From Desulfohalovibrio reitneri (GTDB taxonomy: Bacteria; Desulfobacterota; Desulfovibrionia; Desulfovibrionales; Desulfovibrionaceae): a stretch of DNA of 64,000 nucleotides. A model generated the notes under the pieces. The model was not told the origin of the DNA. It worked only from the letters and a program-made list of their open reading frames with translations, and searched no databases. Each line of letters opens with the position of its first letter. Positions within the stretch are counted from its first letter, which is position 1. A program made the translations under genes and the position numbers. Shown in pieces: positions 17,143-25,917 of this stretch. The stretch is taken from the NCBI RefSeq assembly GCF_000711295.1, contig NZ_JOMJ01000004.1:620001-684000 (forward strand), in the 5' to 3' direction.

Positions 17143-17667
17143 ATGAAATCCATGTTTTCCCTCTGCCTGGCCGTGGTGATGCTGTTGGCCGCCGGGGCCA
17201 CCGCGCAGGCCATGAAGATCGGCGTCATCAACGTCAAGGAAGTGATGCAGAAGTCCGATCCGGGCCAGGAGGCCCAGAGCGACCTCAAGGGCGAGTTCGA
17301 CAAGCTCAAAAAGGACCTGGAAGAGCGTCAGGCCGAGATCCAGGATATGAAAGCCGACATGGAGAAGCAGTCCCTTGCCCTGTCCGACGAGGCCAAGCAG
17401 ATGAAGCAGATGGAGTTCCAGCGCAAGGTGCGGGAACTGCAGGACATGAGTACGGCCTACAAGCGCCGCATGCAGATGCGCGAGAAGAAGGCCCTGGACC
17501 CTGTCCTGGACATGCTCGCTGAAGTGGTCGAAAAGTACGGCAAGAACAACGACTACGACATCCTCCTGGACCGCAACAATTCCGGTGTCGTCTATTTCGA
17601 TGAAAACGCGGTGGAAGTCACCTCGGAGATCATCGTGGAGATGAACAAGGCCTGGAAGAACAAGTAG
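17143..17667 (+). CDS. skp: periplasmic chaperone Skp/OmpH
   Basis: A 174-residue OmpH-family chaperone that carries unfolded outer-membrane proteins to BamA. The start at 17143 follows AAAAAGGAG. A signal peptide (to about residue 23, ending AQA) precedes MKIGVINVKEVM, the strand that opens the family. The middle is a long charged coiled coil (about residues 45-125), the tentacle of the Skp trimer, and the C-terminus has YDILLDRNNSGVVYFD. It sits between bamA and lpxD, the standard order. Confidence 0.92.
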   Translation: MKSMFSLCLAVVMLLAAGATAQAMKIGVINVKEVMQKSDPGQEAQSDLKGEFDKLKKDLEERQAEIQDMKADMEKQSLALSDEAKQMKQMEFQRKVRELQDMSTAYKRRMQMREKKALDPVLDMLAEVVEKYGKNNDYDILLDRNNSGVVYFDENAVEVTSEIIVEMNKAWKNK

Positions 17668-17670
17668 CGC

Positions 17671-18720
17671 ATGAAAGTCCCCCTGTCCGAGCTGGCGGAG
17701 CGCTTCGGCCTCCGCCTCATCGGCGACGATGTGGAGGTTAGCGGCGTGGCCCCGCTGGAGCGGGCCACCGCCGGGGAGCTCAGCTTCCTCTCCAATCCCA
17801 AGTACGCCGACCAACTGGAATCCACCTCCGCGGGAGCGGTCATCGCCCGGGAGGAGCAGGCCACCCGGGCCAAGTGCCCCGTGCTGGCCGCCGATGACCC
17901 CTACCTGGCCTTGGCGCGCGTGCTGGAGGTGTTTCACACCCCCCAGGGCGCCTTCTCTGGCCAGAGCGGGCTTGCCTCGGTCCATGCCGATGCGCGGGTC
18001 GACGACTCAGCGGAGCTGGCCCCCTTCGTGTACGTGGGGCGCGGGTCCGTGGTCGGACCGCGCAGCCGCCTCTTCCCCGGCGTTTACGTGGGCGAGGACT
18101 GCGTGCTGGGCGAGGGATGCGTTCTCTATCCGGGCGTCACGCTCATGGCCGGTGTCAAGCTGGGCGATGGAGTCATCGTCCATCCGGGCGCTGTGCTGGG
18201 ATCGGATGGCTTCGGCTACGCCCAGGGGCCGGAGGGGCACGTCAAGGTGCCCCAGATCGGCGGCCTCGAAATCGGTGATCGTGTGGAGATCGGCGCCAAC
18301 ACCGCCATCGACCGGGGCTCCCTAGGCACCACGCGCATCGAAACGGGAGCCAAGCTGGACAACCTGTGCCAGGTGGCCCACAACGTGACAGTCGGCCCGC
18401 ATTCCATCCTGGTTTCCCAGGTGGGCGTTTCCGGCAGCACCAAGCTCGGCACCGGGGTCATCCTCGGCGGGCAGGTGGGCGTGGTGGGGCACCTCACCAT
18501 CGGTGACGGCTCCATGGTCGGCGCCCAGGCGGGCGTGGGCAAGGACCTCCCCCCCGGCTCGCAGGTCAGCGGAAGCCCCGCCTACGACCACAAGACATTT
18601 CTGCGCAACGCCGCCCTCATGCCCAAACTGCCGGACATGGCGAAGAAGGTGCGCGAACTGGAACGGGAGTTGGCCGAGATAAAGGCCAGCCTGAAGAAAG
18701 GAGATGATCATGACGGGTGA
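17671..18720 (+). CDS. lpxD: UDP-3-O-(3-hydroxyacyl)glucosamine N-acyltransferase LpxD
   Basis: A 349-residue acyltransferase adding the second acyl chain to UDP-glucosamine in lipid A synthesis. The N-terminal uridine-binding domain has GELSFLSNPKYADQL, then a left-handed beta-helix of hexapeptide repeats (about residues 105-310) with the catalytic histidine region VAHNVTVG and GSDGFGYAQ. A C-terminal helix (MAKKVRELERELAEIKASL) is usual for the trimer. It starts three bases after skp and overlaps fabZ. Confidence 0.95.
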   Translation: MKVPLSELAERFGLRLIGDDVEVSGVAPLERATAGELSFLSNPKYADQLESTSAGAVIAREEQATRAKCPVLAADDPYLALARVLEVFHTPQGAFSGQSGLASVHADARVDDSAELAPFVYVGRGSVVGPRSRLFPGVYVGEDCVLGEGCVLYPGVTLMAGVKLGDGVIVHPGAVLGSDGFGYAQGPEGHVKVPQIGGLEIGDRVEIGANTAIDRGSLGTTRIETGAKLDNLCQVAHNVTVGPHSILVSQVGVSGSTKLGTGVILGGQVGVVGHLTIGDGSMVGAQAGVGKDLPPGSQVSGSPAYDHKTFLRNAALMPKLPDMAKKVRELERELAEIKASLKKGDDHDG

Positions 18721-19174
18721 TTCCCAGCGCACCAGCGTGCGTGAGATCATGCGATACATCCCCCACCGCTATCCCTTCCTGCTCGTGGACCGGGTGGAGC
18801 GGCTGGAGCCTGGCGAGTACCTTGAGGCCATCAAGAACGTGACCGTCAACGAACCGTTCTTCCAGGGGCATTTTCCCGAGTTGCCGGTCATGCCCGGGGT
18901 GCTCATCGTGGAGGCCCTGGCTCAGGCGGGTGGCGTCATGGTCTTCAAGAGCTTCGACGTGGATCTCGACGGCAAGATTTTCATGTTCACGGGCATCGAC
19001 AAGGTCAAGTTCCGCCGCCCCGTGGTTCCGGGTGATCAACTGGTGCTGCGACTGGACGAAGTGAAGCGGAAATTCAATATTTTCAAGATGCGGGGCACTG
19101 CCCTGGTCGAAGGCGAAGTGGCGGTTCAGGCGCAATTGGCGGCCGCCCTGGTTAATCGCGGAGATCTGGCATGA
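18710..19174 (+). CDS. fabZ: 3-hydroxyacyl-ACP dehydratase FabZ
   Basis: A 154-residue hot-dog-fold dehydratase acting in fatty acid elongation and controlling the supply of hydroxyacyl-ACP for lipid A. It has [13 protein letters not shown] and the catalytic pair in [20 protein letters not shown] (histidine of GHFP and glutamate of VEA). Two ATG codons lie at 18704 and 18710; the second is the better spaced from the AAAGGAG site that ends at 18703. It overlaps the end of lpxD and the start of lpxA, so the three are translationally coupled. Confidence 0.95.
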   Translation: MTGDSQRTSVREIMRYIPHRYPFLLVDRVERLEPGEYLEAIKNVTVNEPFFQGHFPELPVMPGVLIVEALAQAGGVMVFKSFDVDLDGKIFMFTGIDKVKFRRPVVPGDQLVLRLDEVKRKFNIFKMRGTALVEGEVAVQAQLAAALVNRGDLA

Positions 19175-19983
19175 GTGTGGTTATTGACGAACGGGCCGTG
19201 GTCCATCCAGGGGCCGAGTTGGGGACGGACGTGGTCGTGGGCCCTTATTGCGTCATCGAGGACGGGGTTTCCATTGGCGATTCCACGCGCCTCGAACCTT
19301 TTGTACAGATCAAGTCGCACACCTCGCTGGGCAGCGGAAACCACGTGCATTCCCACGCGGTGCTAGGCGGCGAGCCGCAGCATCTCGGATTCAAGGGTGA
19401 ACCCACCACGGTGGACATCGGCGACAACAACGTCATCCGCGAGTTCGTGACTGTTCACCGGGGCACGGCCCGGGGGCTCGGCTACAGCCGCGTCGGTTCC
19501 GGGTGCATGCTCATGGCCTACGTGCATGTGGCCCACGACTGCGAATTGGGCGACCACGTCATCATGGCCAACGCCTCGTCTCTGGCCGGGCACGTGGAGA
19601 TCGGCGACCACGCCGTGATCAGCGGCATGAGCGGCGTGCACCAGTTCGTGCGCATCGGCGAGCACGCCTTTCTGGGGGCCATGGGCGGCTTCGGAATGGA
19701 CGTGCCTCCCTTTGTAATGGCCACCGGAGTCCGGGCCAGCCTGCACGGGGTCAACGTCATCGGGCTCAAGCGCAACGGCTATACCCGCGATGCCATATCC
19801 GCCCTGAAGAAGGCCTACCAACTCATTTTCCGCTCCGACCGCACGCGCGAGGAGGCCCTGGACGAGGTTCAGGCCGACCTCGGCGAGCACCCTGAAGTCA
19901 TGCGCCTGGTGGATTTCATCCGATCCTCCAAGCGCGGTGTCACACCGGCCGCGGCCAACGGCAACGGCTTTTCCGAGGAGTAG
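19171..19983 (+). CDS. lpxA: UDP-N-acetylglucosamine acyltransferase LpxA
   Basis: A 270-residue left-handed beta-helix acyltransferase catalysing the first step of lipid A synthesis. Hexapeptide repeats fill residues 1-190; the catalytic histidine is in AYVHVAHDCELG, and GGEPQHLGFKGEPT and REFVTVHRGT match LpxA. The C-terminal helical domain holds GLKRNGYTRDAISALKKAY. The start overlaps fabZ by four bases (ATGA), and lpxI follows after two bases. Confidence 0.95.
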   Translation: MSVVIDERAVVHPGAELGTDVVVGPYCVIEDGVSIGDSTRLEPFVQIKSHTSLGSGNHVHSHAVLGGEPQHLGFKGEPTTVDIGDNNVIREFVTVHRGTARGLGYSRVGSGCMLMAYVHVAHDCELGDHVIMANASSLAGHVEIGDHAVISGMSGVHQFVRIGEHAFLGAMGGFGMDVPPFVMATGVRASLHGVNVIGLKRNGYTRDAISALKKAYQLIFRSDRTREEALDEVQADLGEHPEVMRLVDFIRSSKRGVTPAAANGNGFSEE

Positions 19984-19985
19984 CC

Positions 19986-20807
19986 GTGGCCACCGTTGGG
20001 CTCATCGCGGGAGGGGGGCGGTTCCCCTTCCTGGTGGCCAGGGGCGTGCGCGCCGCCGGCGAGCGCGTGGTGGCGGTGGGCTTCCCGGACAACACCGATC
20101 CCGCCCTGGAGGCCGAGGTGGACGCCTACGTTCGCCTGGGTATGGGCAAGCTGGGGGCGGTCATCTCCTTTTTCGCCAAACAGGGCGTGGACCGCGTTGT
20201 CATGGCGGGAACGATAGCCAAGCCCCGGGCCTTGCGCGATCTGGTGCCGGACTGGCGCGCGGCCAAGCTGCTGCCCAGATTGCGGGGCAAGGGCGATGAC
20301 GCCCTGCTGCGGGCCATCATAGGCGAGTTGGAAAAGGACGGCTTTACCGTCAGCGCGCCGCACGAGGTGGTGCCGGACCTGCTTACCCCGCCCGGCGTCC
20401 TCACCAGGAAGAGCCCCTCCCGGGAAACCTGGGAGGACATCCGCTACGGCTGGCCAGTGGCCAAGGCGGTGGGGGAGATGGACATCGGCCAGACCATCGT
20501 GGTGCGGCGGCAGATGGTGGCCGCGGTGGAGGCACTGGAAGGCACCGACCGCGCCGTAGAGCGCGGGTGTACTCTCGCCGGGGCCGGGGCCCTGGTGCTC
20601 AAGGTCTGCAAGCCGGGCCAGGAAGTGCGGGCCGACCTGCCTGCCGCCGGGCCGGACACCATCAAGGCGCTGGCCAGGGGCGGGGCGGCCTGCCTGGCCC
20701 TGGAAGCGGGCAAAAGCCTCTTCTTTGATCGGCGGCGCGCCCTGGCCGAGGCCGAGGCGGCCGGGATAAGCGTGGTGGGCGTCACGCCCGATATGCTGGC
20801 TGACTGA
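19986..20807 (+). CDS. lpxI: UDP-2,3-diacylglucosamine pyrophosphatase LpxI
   Basis: A 273-residue LpxI-type hydrolase that makes lipid X, replacing LpxH in many alpha- and deltaproteobacteria. It opens VGLIAGGGRFPFLVA, continues with GKLGAVISFFAKQGVD and RGKGDDALLRAI, and has DIGQTIVVRRQMVAAVEALEGTD and CKPGQEVRADLPAAGPDTI, all family marks. The start is GTG with GAGGAG ending just upstream. Its last 26 bases overlap the convergent HD-GYP gene. LpxI here means the organism need not have LpxH. Confidence 0.93.
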   Translation: MATVGLIAGGGRFPFLVARGVRAAGERVVAVGFPDNTDPALEAEVDAYVRLGMGKLGAVISFFAKQGVDRVVMAGTIAKPRALRDLVPDWRAAKLLPRLRGKGDDALLRAIIGELEKDGFTVSAPHEVVPDLLTPPGVLTRKSPSRETWEDIRYGWPVAKAVGEMDIGQTIVVRRQMVAAVEALEGTDRAVERGCTLAGAGALVLKVCKPGQEVRADLPAAGPDTIKALARGGAACLALEAGKSLFFDRRRALAEAEAAGISVVGVTPDMLAD

Positions 20808-22506
20808 TCGGCTCCCGGCCGTTGGCTTGCTCCAGCCGTTCCACGTTCTCCATGATCTCATCCACCCGTTCGACAAAGAGGTCGACGAGCCCGGCGTCCA
20901 TGCGGCCGTCCTCGGCTTCCTCGCGCAGGACGTCCAGTGCCTTGGCTCTGGGCAGAGCCGGCTTGTAGTGGCGTTTCTGCGTCACCGCGTCAAAGGTGTC
21001 CACCACCGCCAGCAGCCGAGCCTGCAGCAAAATTTCCTCCCCGCTGAGCCCGCGGGGGTAGCCCGAGCCGTCCAGTCGTTCGTGGTGCTGGTGAATGATT
21101 TCCAGAAGGTTTGAAAATTCCCTGGTGAAGGGGATGTGGCGGAGTATGCGGAAACTCTCCCCGGGGTGGCGCTCGATCTCCTTGCGCTCGTCACGGCTGA
21201 GGTTGCCGCTGGGCACAAGCATGGCGGCCGCTTCCTCGCCGGTCAAAAGCGGAGATGCCGCGGGGCCGAATCGGCTTTCCCGCAGGGAGTGCAGCAGCAC
21301 CACGTCCTCGCGCTCCAGGAAGGGCTTGACGTTGATGGCAGACAGCCGTTCCTTGGCTGGGGCCGCCGGTTCGCCCGATTCCCGCTCGCGCATGTCAAGG
21401 CGGAGGAAGATGACGTCCAGCAGGGCGGGCGGGATACGGGTGGCCTTGTTGAGGACCTCCTCGCGCACGCCGATCTTGCCCACATCGTGCAACAACCCGG
21501 CGTAGTAGATCTCCTGCAGGTTGGCTTCGCCGAAGCGCACCCCTGGAAAACGGTCGCGGTCGCCGTTGACAAGCTTGGCCAGAGAGACGCTGAGGGTGGC
21601 CACCCGCTGGGAGTGGCCCGAGGTCATGGCGTCCCGGGCGTCGATGGCCGCTGCCAGGGCGCGCAGCAGCGCGTCCATGAGCACCCTGGTTTCCTCGAAA
21701 TAGTAGGCGTTTCCCATGGCCGTGGCGGCCACCGAGGCGATGGTGCCCATGCGTTTGCGATGGGCTGCGGTGAAGGCGTTGGGAGAGCGGGAGGCCAGCA
21801 CGAGGGCGCCGCCGGAAAGGTTGGGGGAGATGAGCGGCAGGATGAGCAGTGAGCGGATGCCCTCCACCTCGTTGTTCCAGCGGGGATCGGATTCCAGCTG
21901 GTTGATTATCTCGCCGCTTGGCTTGGCCACCGCCTCCCGGAACAGCCTGCCGCGAAGTATCCGGTCCAACCCCACGGCCATGGCTTCGCCGAAGGCGTCC
22001 AGCACTTGCCGCCGTCCCTGCTCGGATTCGCGGAAGATGACCAGGCCCATTTCAGCGGGCACATCCGAGCCGCCGCACTCCTCGGTGAGGGAACGGGTCA
22101 CGTCGCCGAGCCGCAGGGAATCGCCAAGATTGTAGACGGCCCGGTGCAGTGTCTCCAGTTCGCGGTACCGCTCCAGGGTCTCGGTGGCCACGCTGCGCAG
22201 GCCGCCTTCAAGTTGGGTGGTGGCGCTGAGGGCGTGCTCCAGCAACTCGGCCAGGGCCTCGCCCCGGTCGGAGTCGGGGCAGCGCACCAGCAGGCTGCCC
22301 ACTTCGCGCCCTTCCGCCAGAATGGGGCGGCTCAGTCCGTCGAAATCTCCACAAAGGGGGTCGAAGCCGTTGCCGGAGGGAGCCTTGGCCAGCACGTCGT
22401 CTCCGGATACGACCGCCAGTCCGGTCCCGTTGGGGGCCAGGGGCAACGCCCGCTCCAGGAGGGGGGAAATCCGCTTGGCTTTGAGCAGGCGGGCGTCCGG
22501 GGTCAT
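20782..22506 (-). CDS. GAF - HD-GYP phosphodiesterase-like protein
   Basis: A 574-residue protein with a GAF-like sensory region (about 110-270) and a C-terminal HD-GYP domain, which in the family hydrolyses cyclic di-GMP. Metal-binding residues are visible in GHSQRVATL, LLHDVGKIGVREEV, the HPGESFRIL histidine, HQHHERLDGSGYPRGLSG and VVDTFDAVT. About 55 extra residues (roughly 380-435) separate the HD and the downstream histidine motif compared with compact HD-GYP domains. It is the last gene of a unit with the receiver (two bases upstream) and the histidine kinase, and is probably the effector of that pathway although it has no receiver domain of its own. Confidence 0.86.
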   Translation of the reverse strand: MTPDARLLKAKRISPLLERALPLAPNGTGLAVVSGDDVLAKAPSGNGFDPLCGDFDGLSRPILAEGREVGSLLVRCPDSDRGEALAELLEHALSATTQLEGGLRSVATETLERYRELETLHRAVYNLGDSLRLGDVTRSLTEECGGSDVPAEMGLVIFRESEQGRRQVLDAFGEAMAVGLDRILRGRLFREAVAKPSGEIINQLESDPRWNNEVEGIRSLLILPLISPNLSGGALVLASRSPNAFTAAHRKRMGTIASVAATAMGNAYYFEETRVLMDALLRALAAAIDARDAMTSGHSQRVATLSVSLAKLVNGDRDRFPGVRFGEANLQEIYYAGLLHDVGKIGVREEVLNKATRIPPALLDVIFLRLDMRERESGEPAAPAKERLSAINVKPFLEREDVVLLHSLRESRFGPAASPLLTGEEAAAMLVPSGNLSRDERKEIERHPGESFRILRHIPFTREFSNLLEIIHQHHERLDGSGYPRGLSGEEILLQARLLAVVDTFDAVTQKRHYKPALPRAKALDVLREEAEDGRMDAGLVDLFVERVDEIMENVERLEQANGREPISQPAYRA

Positions 22507-22507
22507 C

Positions 22508-22894
22508 TCACTCCCGCAACCCCAGCAATTCCATGGCCACCTGCAGCACCCTGTCCGGGTCGAACGGCTTGGTCATATACATTTCAGCGCCCGCTTCCAT
22601 GCCGTGCTTCTTGTCCGCCTCCTGTCCCTTGGCCGTCAGCAGGACGATTCGCACGGAATCCAGCCCTTCCTCCTCCGTAACCAGGCGGGTCACTTCGTAG
22701 CCGTTCATGCGCGGCATCATGATGTCCAGAAACACCACTTCCGGCCGCTGGTCGCGGATGATGCGCATGCCCTCCTCGCCATCGCCCGCGGTGAGGATTT
22801 CCACCCCGTAGTCGTCCTCAAGCTCCTCGAGTGTCTGCTCGAGGAGCATGCGGATGTGGACTTCATCGTCCACGATGAGAATCTTTCCAGGCAT
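22508..22894 (-). CDS. response regulator receiver protein
   Basis: A 128-residue lone receiver: acidic pair D9-D10 in ILIVDDEVH, phosphoacceptor D57 in VVFLDIMMP, T87 in VLLTAKG and K109 in MTKPFDP. The ATG at 22894 is preceded by GGGAGAAAC; the longer frame to 22930 lacks support. It lies between a histidine kinase and an HD-GYP gene on the same strand, so it most likely takes phosphate from the kinase and signals to the HD-GYP protein by contact. Confidence 0.9.
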   Translation of the reverse strand: MPGKILIVDDEVHIRMLLEQTLEELEDDYGVEILTAGDGEEGMRIIRDQRPEVVFLDIMMPRMNGYEVTRLVTEEEGLDSVRIVLLTAKGQEADKKHGMEAGAEMYMTKPFDPDRVLQVAMELLGLRE

Positions 22895-22941
22895 TGTTTC
22901 TCCCGCTCCTGTCTGGCCCGTGGACGTCATGCTACGGGTTT

Positions 22942-24624
22942 CTACCCATTCGGTAAAGACGGGGCCTCGCCGTCGGGCTGGCTGTTCCGCCCGAGGGGCA
23001 CTGTAAGTCTGACGGTCGTTCCCGCCCCGGATTTGGACGCCGCGGAGATTCCTCCTCCGTAGTGCTCGATGATCTGGCGGCAGATGGACAGCCCAAGACC
23101 GGTACCGGCGGGTTTGTCGCGGTAGCTGTCGCGACGGGACGCCTGGTGGAAGGTCTTGAAGATAACCTCGGCCTCATCCTCGGGAATGCCCTCGCCGGTG
23201 TCCTCCACCTCCATGATCAACTGGTCGTCGTCGCGGTAGGCGCGCAGGGCGACGTGCCCGCTGTGGGTGAATTTCAGCGAGTTGTCCAGCAGGTTGACGA
23301 GTATCTGCAGGATGCGGTCGCGATCGGCCAGCAGCGTCGGCAGGCCGTCCTCCAGTTCCTCACGTAATTCCAGCCCGGAATCCTCGGCCCGAGAACGGAA
23401 GGTGGCGGCCACTTCCCTGCACATCTCGGCCACGTCGAACGGGACGTCGTTCCACACCATGCGGCCGGACTCGATTTTGGCTAGGTCCAGGACATCGTTG
23501 ATGAGGCGGGTGAGCCGCTTGCCTTCGCCGATGATGATGTCCAGGTTGCGGGTGATGCGCTCGCCCCGCCCGGCCACCTGCCCGGTCTTGCCCAGGGGGA
23601 GGAAGTGGGTCTTGAAATCCTTCTCAATGAGCCGGGCGAAGCCCAGCACCGACGTCAGCGGGGTGCGCAGTTCGTGCGACACACTGGAGAGGAAGGCGGT
23701 TTTCATCTTGTCCAGTTCGCGCAGGCGCTCGTTGGCCTCCTGCAGCTCGGCGGCCTTGTTGGCCAAGGCCTCGGTGCGCAGCCGGACCTTTTTTTCCAGT
23801 TCCTGGTTCAGTTCGTCCAGTTCCACTTGGCGCAGTTGTTCCGTCTGCATGTGCTCCTGCAGGGAGCGGGCCATGGCGTTGAAATGGCGACAGAGTTCGC
23901 CGATCTCCCCATGCATGGAGTCGTCGGCCCGGGCGGCGAAATCGCCGCTCCGTATTCGCTTGTGCGCCTCGATGAGCCCGCCCACGGGGCGCAGCAGCCT
24001 GCGCAGGAGCAGGGCCAGGGCCAGCCCCAGGACCAGCAGGCTCAGCGCGCCGGAGGCCAGCAGGGCGTCGATGAAGCGGAATACGCTCTGGTTGAGGGTC
24101 GCGCTGGGGATGGCGTACCCCACGGCCAAGTGGCTGGCCGGGTCGCGGCGGAGCCAGATGATAAGTCCCCTCCGGTCAGCGTCCTCGCCGTTCTCCACCT
24201 TGACCAGGCTGCCGGATGGCGCGGCTTCCAGGGCCTCGTTCCACCGGCGGCAGATGGCGGGCCACTGGTTGGTCAAAAAGGCGGCGGACTCGCCGAGGAA
24301 GGGATGCGTCCCCGCGCGCAGGCGGCAGATTGAATCAAAGGCGAAAAGGCGGCCCTGCAGCCCTTTCTCCAGAGACTGGATGCGGCCCACCGCCCTGGGA
24401 GAAACACCTCCCGCCGGCTCGCCCCCTATGGTCAGCGCCTCGCTGGCGGAGGAGAGGACCGCCTGGGCAACTTCCCGCTGCATGTCGTGGTAGACCTGCC
24501 GGCCCGTGATGAGGGTGGCGCCAATGGTCATCAGGAAAAGGCAGCCCAGGATGAAAAGGATGGGCAGGAAGAAGCGCCAAAAGGTGCGCTGGGGTTGTAC
24601 GGGCAGGACCGATGGTGGCGGCAT
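22942..24624 (-). CDS. membrane sensor histidine kinase
   Basis: A 560-residue kinase with a membrane helix (about 15-40), a periplasmic sensor region (about 45-180), a second helix (about 185-210), a HAMP domain (LLRPVGGLIEAHKRIRSGD), a coiled coil, the HisKA H-box with H317 in SVSHELRTPL and a HATPase domain with ILVNLLDNSLKFT (N-box), EVEDTGEGIPED (G1) and GTGLGLSICRQI (G2). The periplasmic part has two cysteines but no named domain. The start at 24624 has a weak ribosome site. It is the first gene of a kinase-receiver-HD-GYP unit and is divergent from the PSP1 gene. Confidence 0.9.
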   Translation of the reverse strand: MPPPSVLPVQPQRTFWRFFLPILFILGCLFLMTIGATLITGRQVYHDMQREVAQAVLSSASEALTIGGEPAGGVSPRAVGRIQSLEKGLQGRLFAFDSICRLRAGTHPFLGESAAFLTNQWPAICRRWNEALEAAPSGSLVKVENGEDADRRGLIIWLRRDPASHLAVGYAIPSATLNQSVFRFIDALLASGALSLLVLGLALALLLRRLLRPVGGLIEAHKRIRSGDFAARADDSMHGEIGELCRHFNAMARSLQEHMQTEQLRQVELDELNQELEKKVRLRTEALANKAAELQEANERLRELDKMKTAFLSSVSHELRTPLTSVLGFARLIEKDFKTHFLPLGKTGQVAGRGERITRNLDIIIGEGKRLTRLINDVLDLAKIESGRMVWNDVPFDVAEMCREVAATFRSRAEDSGLELREELEDGLPTLLADRDRILQILVNLLDNSLKFTHSGHVALRAYRDDDQLIMEVEDTGEGIPEDEAEVIFKTFHQASRRDSYRDKPAGTGLGLSICRQIIEHYGGGISAASKSGAGTTVRLTVPLGRNSQPDGEAPSLPNG

Positions 24625-24779
24625 GGTGGATAACCAAGGGTTGAACCTCGGCCCCGCGTACTCTCGGTGCGGGCAAAATGCAAGGCTGGGGGAGGCTTTA
24701 TTGCTTCCGAAGGGAAAAGGCGGTATGAAGACTCTTTTGCCCCGGATTCAACCGGGAGCAAGGTGAAGGGATAGATTCA

Positions 24780-25916
24780 ATGAGCCGCATTCTCGGCGTG
24801 AAGTTCAAGGACTACGGTCCTATATACTATTTCGACGCCGGCCCGTACGTGGTCGGCAAGGGTGACAGGGTCATCGTGGAGACGGACCAGGGCCGCGGCA
24901 TGGGCGTCGTGGCCATGGTGCTCGACGAACCGCCGCCGCAGCGGGACGAGGAGGATCTCAAGACCATCTTCCGACCGGCCGGGGAGGAAGACCTGGAGAC
25001 CGAGGAAGAGAACCGCGATTTCGGTGAGCGGGCCAAGCGGTACTGCCGCCAGCGCATTGGCGAGCTTGGTCTGGAGATGAAGCTGGTGGACGTGGAGGTC
25101 TTTCACGACCGTTCCAAGCTCATCTTTTATTTCACGGCGCCCAATCGGGTGGATTTCCGAGAGCTGGTCAAGGACTTGGTGCGGGAGTTCCGCTCCCGCA
25201 TCGAGTTGCGCCAGATCGGCGTGCGCCACGAAACGCAGATGATCGGGGCGGTGGGCAACTGCGGCCAGCTCTGCTGCTGCCGCCGTTTCATGCGCAAGTT
25301 CGATCCGGTGACCATCAAGATGGCCAAGGAACAGAATCTCTTCCTCAATCCCACAAAGATTTCCGGCATCTGCGGCCGCCTGTTGTGCTGCCTCGGGTTC
25401 GAACAGCAGAATTACGAGAAGTTCCAGAAGCGCTGTCCCAGGCTGGGCAAGCGCTACCGCACGGCCATGGGCTCGGTGAAGGTGCTGCGCTCCAATTTCT
25501 TCCGCGACACCCTGACCCTGCTCACCGAGGACGGGGAGGAACGGGAGATTCCACTGGACCAGTGGAGCGAGATTCTCGACCAGGAGCAGCCCCGGGAGCA
25601 ACCCAGGGCCGGCCAGCAGAAATCGGGACCTCCCAAGGGCGGCGAGAAACGCGGCGGACGCGAACGCCCCCGCCAGGAGAAGGCTTCCGGGGAGCCGCCG
25701 GGCAAGGCCGCCGAGGAGGCTCCCGCCGGGGAGGAGCCGCCAGCGGAAGCGCCGCAGGTGGATACCCCCCCGGGCGAGGATAAGCAGGCCGACCACAAGG
25801 AAGGCCGCGGCCAGAACAAGGGACGCAAGCCCAAGGGCAAAAGCCGTTCCCGCAGGGGCCGGCGCAGGTCCTCGGGGAAGAAGTCCAAGCCCAAGGGCGA
25901 CGGAGGAAAGAACTGA
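24780..25916 (+). CDS. ricT: PSP1-domain protein (RicT/YaaT-like)
   Basis: A 378-residue protein with a PSP1 domain. The N-terminal 270 residues carry GPIYYFDAGPYVVGKGDRV and the two cysteine clusters NCGQLCCCRRF and GICGRLLCCLGFE, which in RicT of Bacillus help bind iron-sulfur clusters in a complex that aids RNA processing. The last 100 residues are a lysine-, glycine- and proline-rich disordered tail ending in KSKPKGDGGKN, much longer than in Bacillus RicT and probably nucleic-acid binding. The start follows AAGGGATAG. The next gene, metG, begins one base after the stop. Confidence 0.85.
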   Translation: MSRILGVKFKDYGPIYYFDAGPYVVGKGDRVIVETDQGRGMGVVAMVLDEPPPQRDEEDLKTIFRPAGEEDLETEEENRDFGERAKRYCRQRIGELGLEMKLVDVEVFHDRSKLIFYFTAPNRVDFRELVKDLVREFRSRIELRQIGVRHETQMIGAVGNCGQLCCCRRFMRKFDPVTIKMAKEQNLFLNPTKISGICGRLLCCLGFEQQNYEKFQKRCPRLGKRYRTAMGSVKVLRSNFFRDTLTLLTEDGEEREIPLDQWSEILDQEQPREQPRAGQQKSGPPKGGEKRGGRERPRQEKASGEPPGKAAEEAPAGEEPPAEAPQVDTPPGEDKQADHKEGRGQNKGRKPKGKSRSRRGRRRSSGKKSKPKGDGGKN

Positions 25917-25917
25917 C

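Noticed and set aside
14329-17985. A 1218-residue open frame on the minus strand, opposite bamA and lpxD
   Set aside because: The strand opposite carries well-defined genes; the reading is low-complexity (His, Leu, Gly, Val) with no domain. It is a GC-skew shadow.
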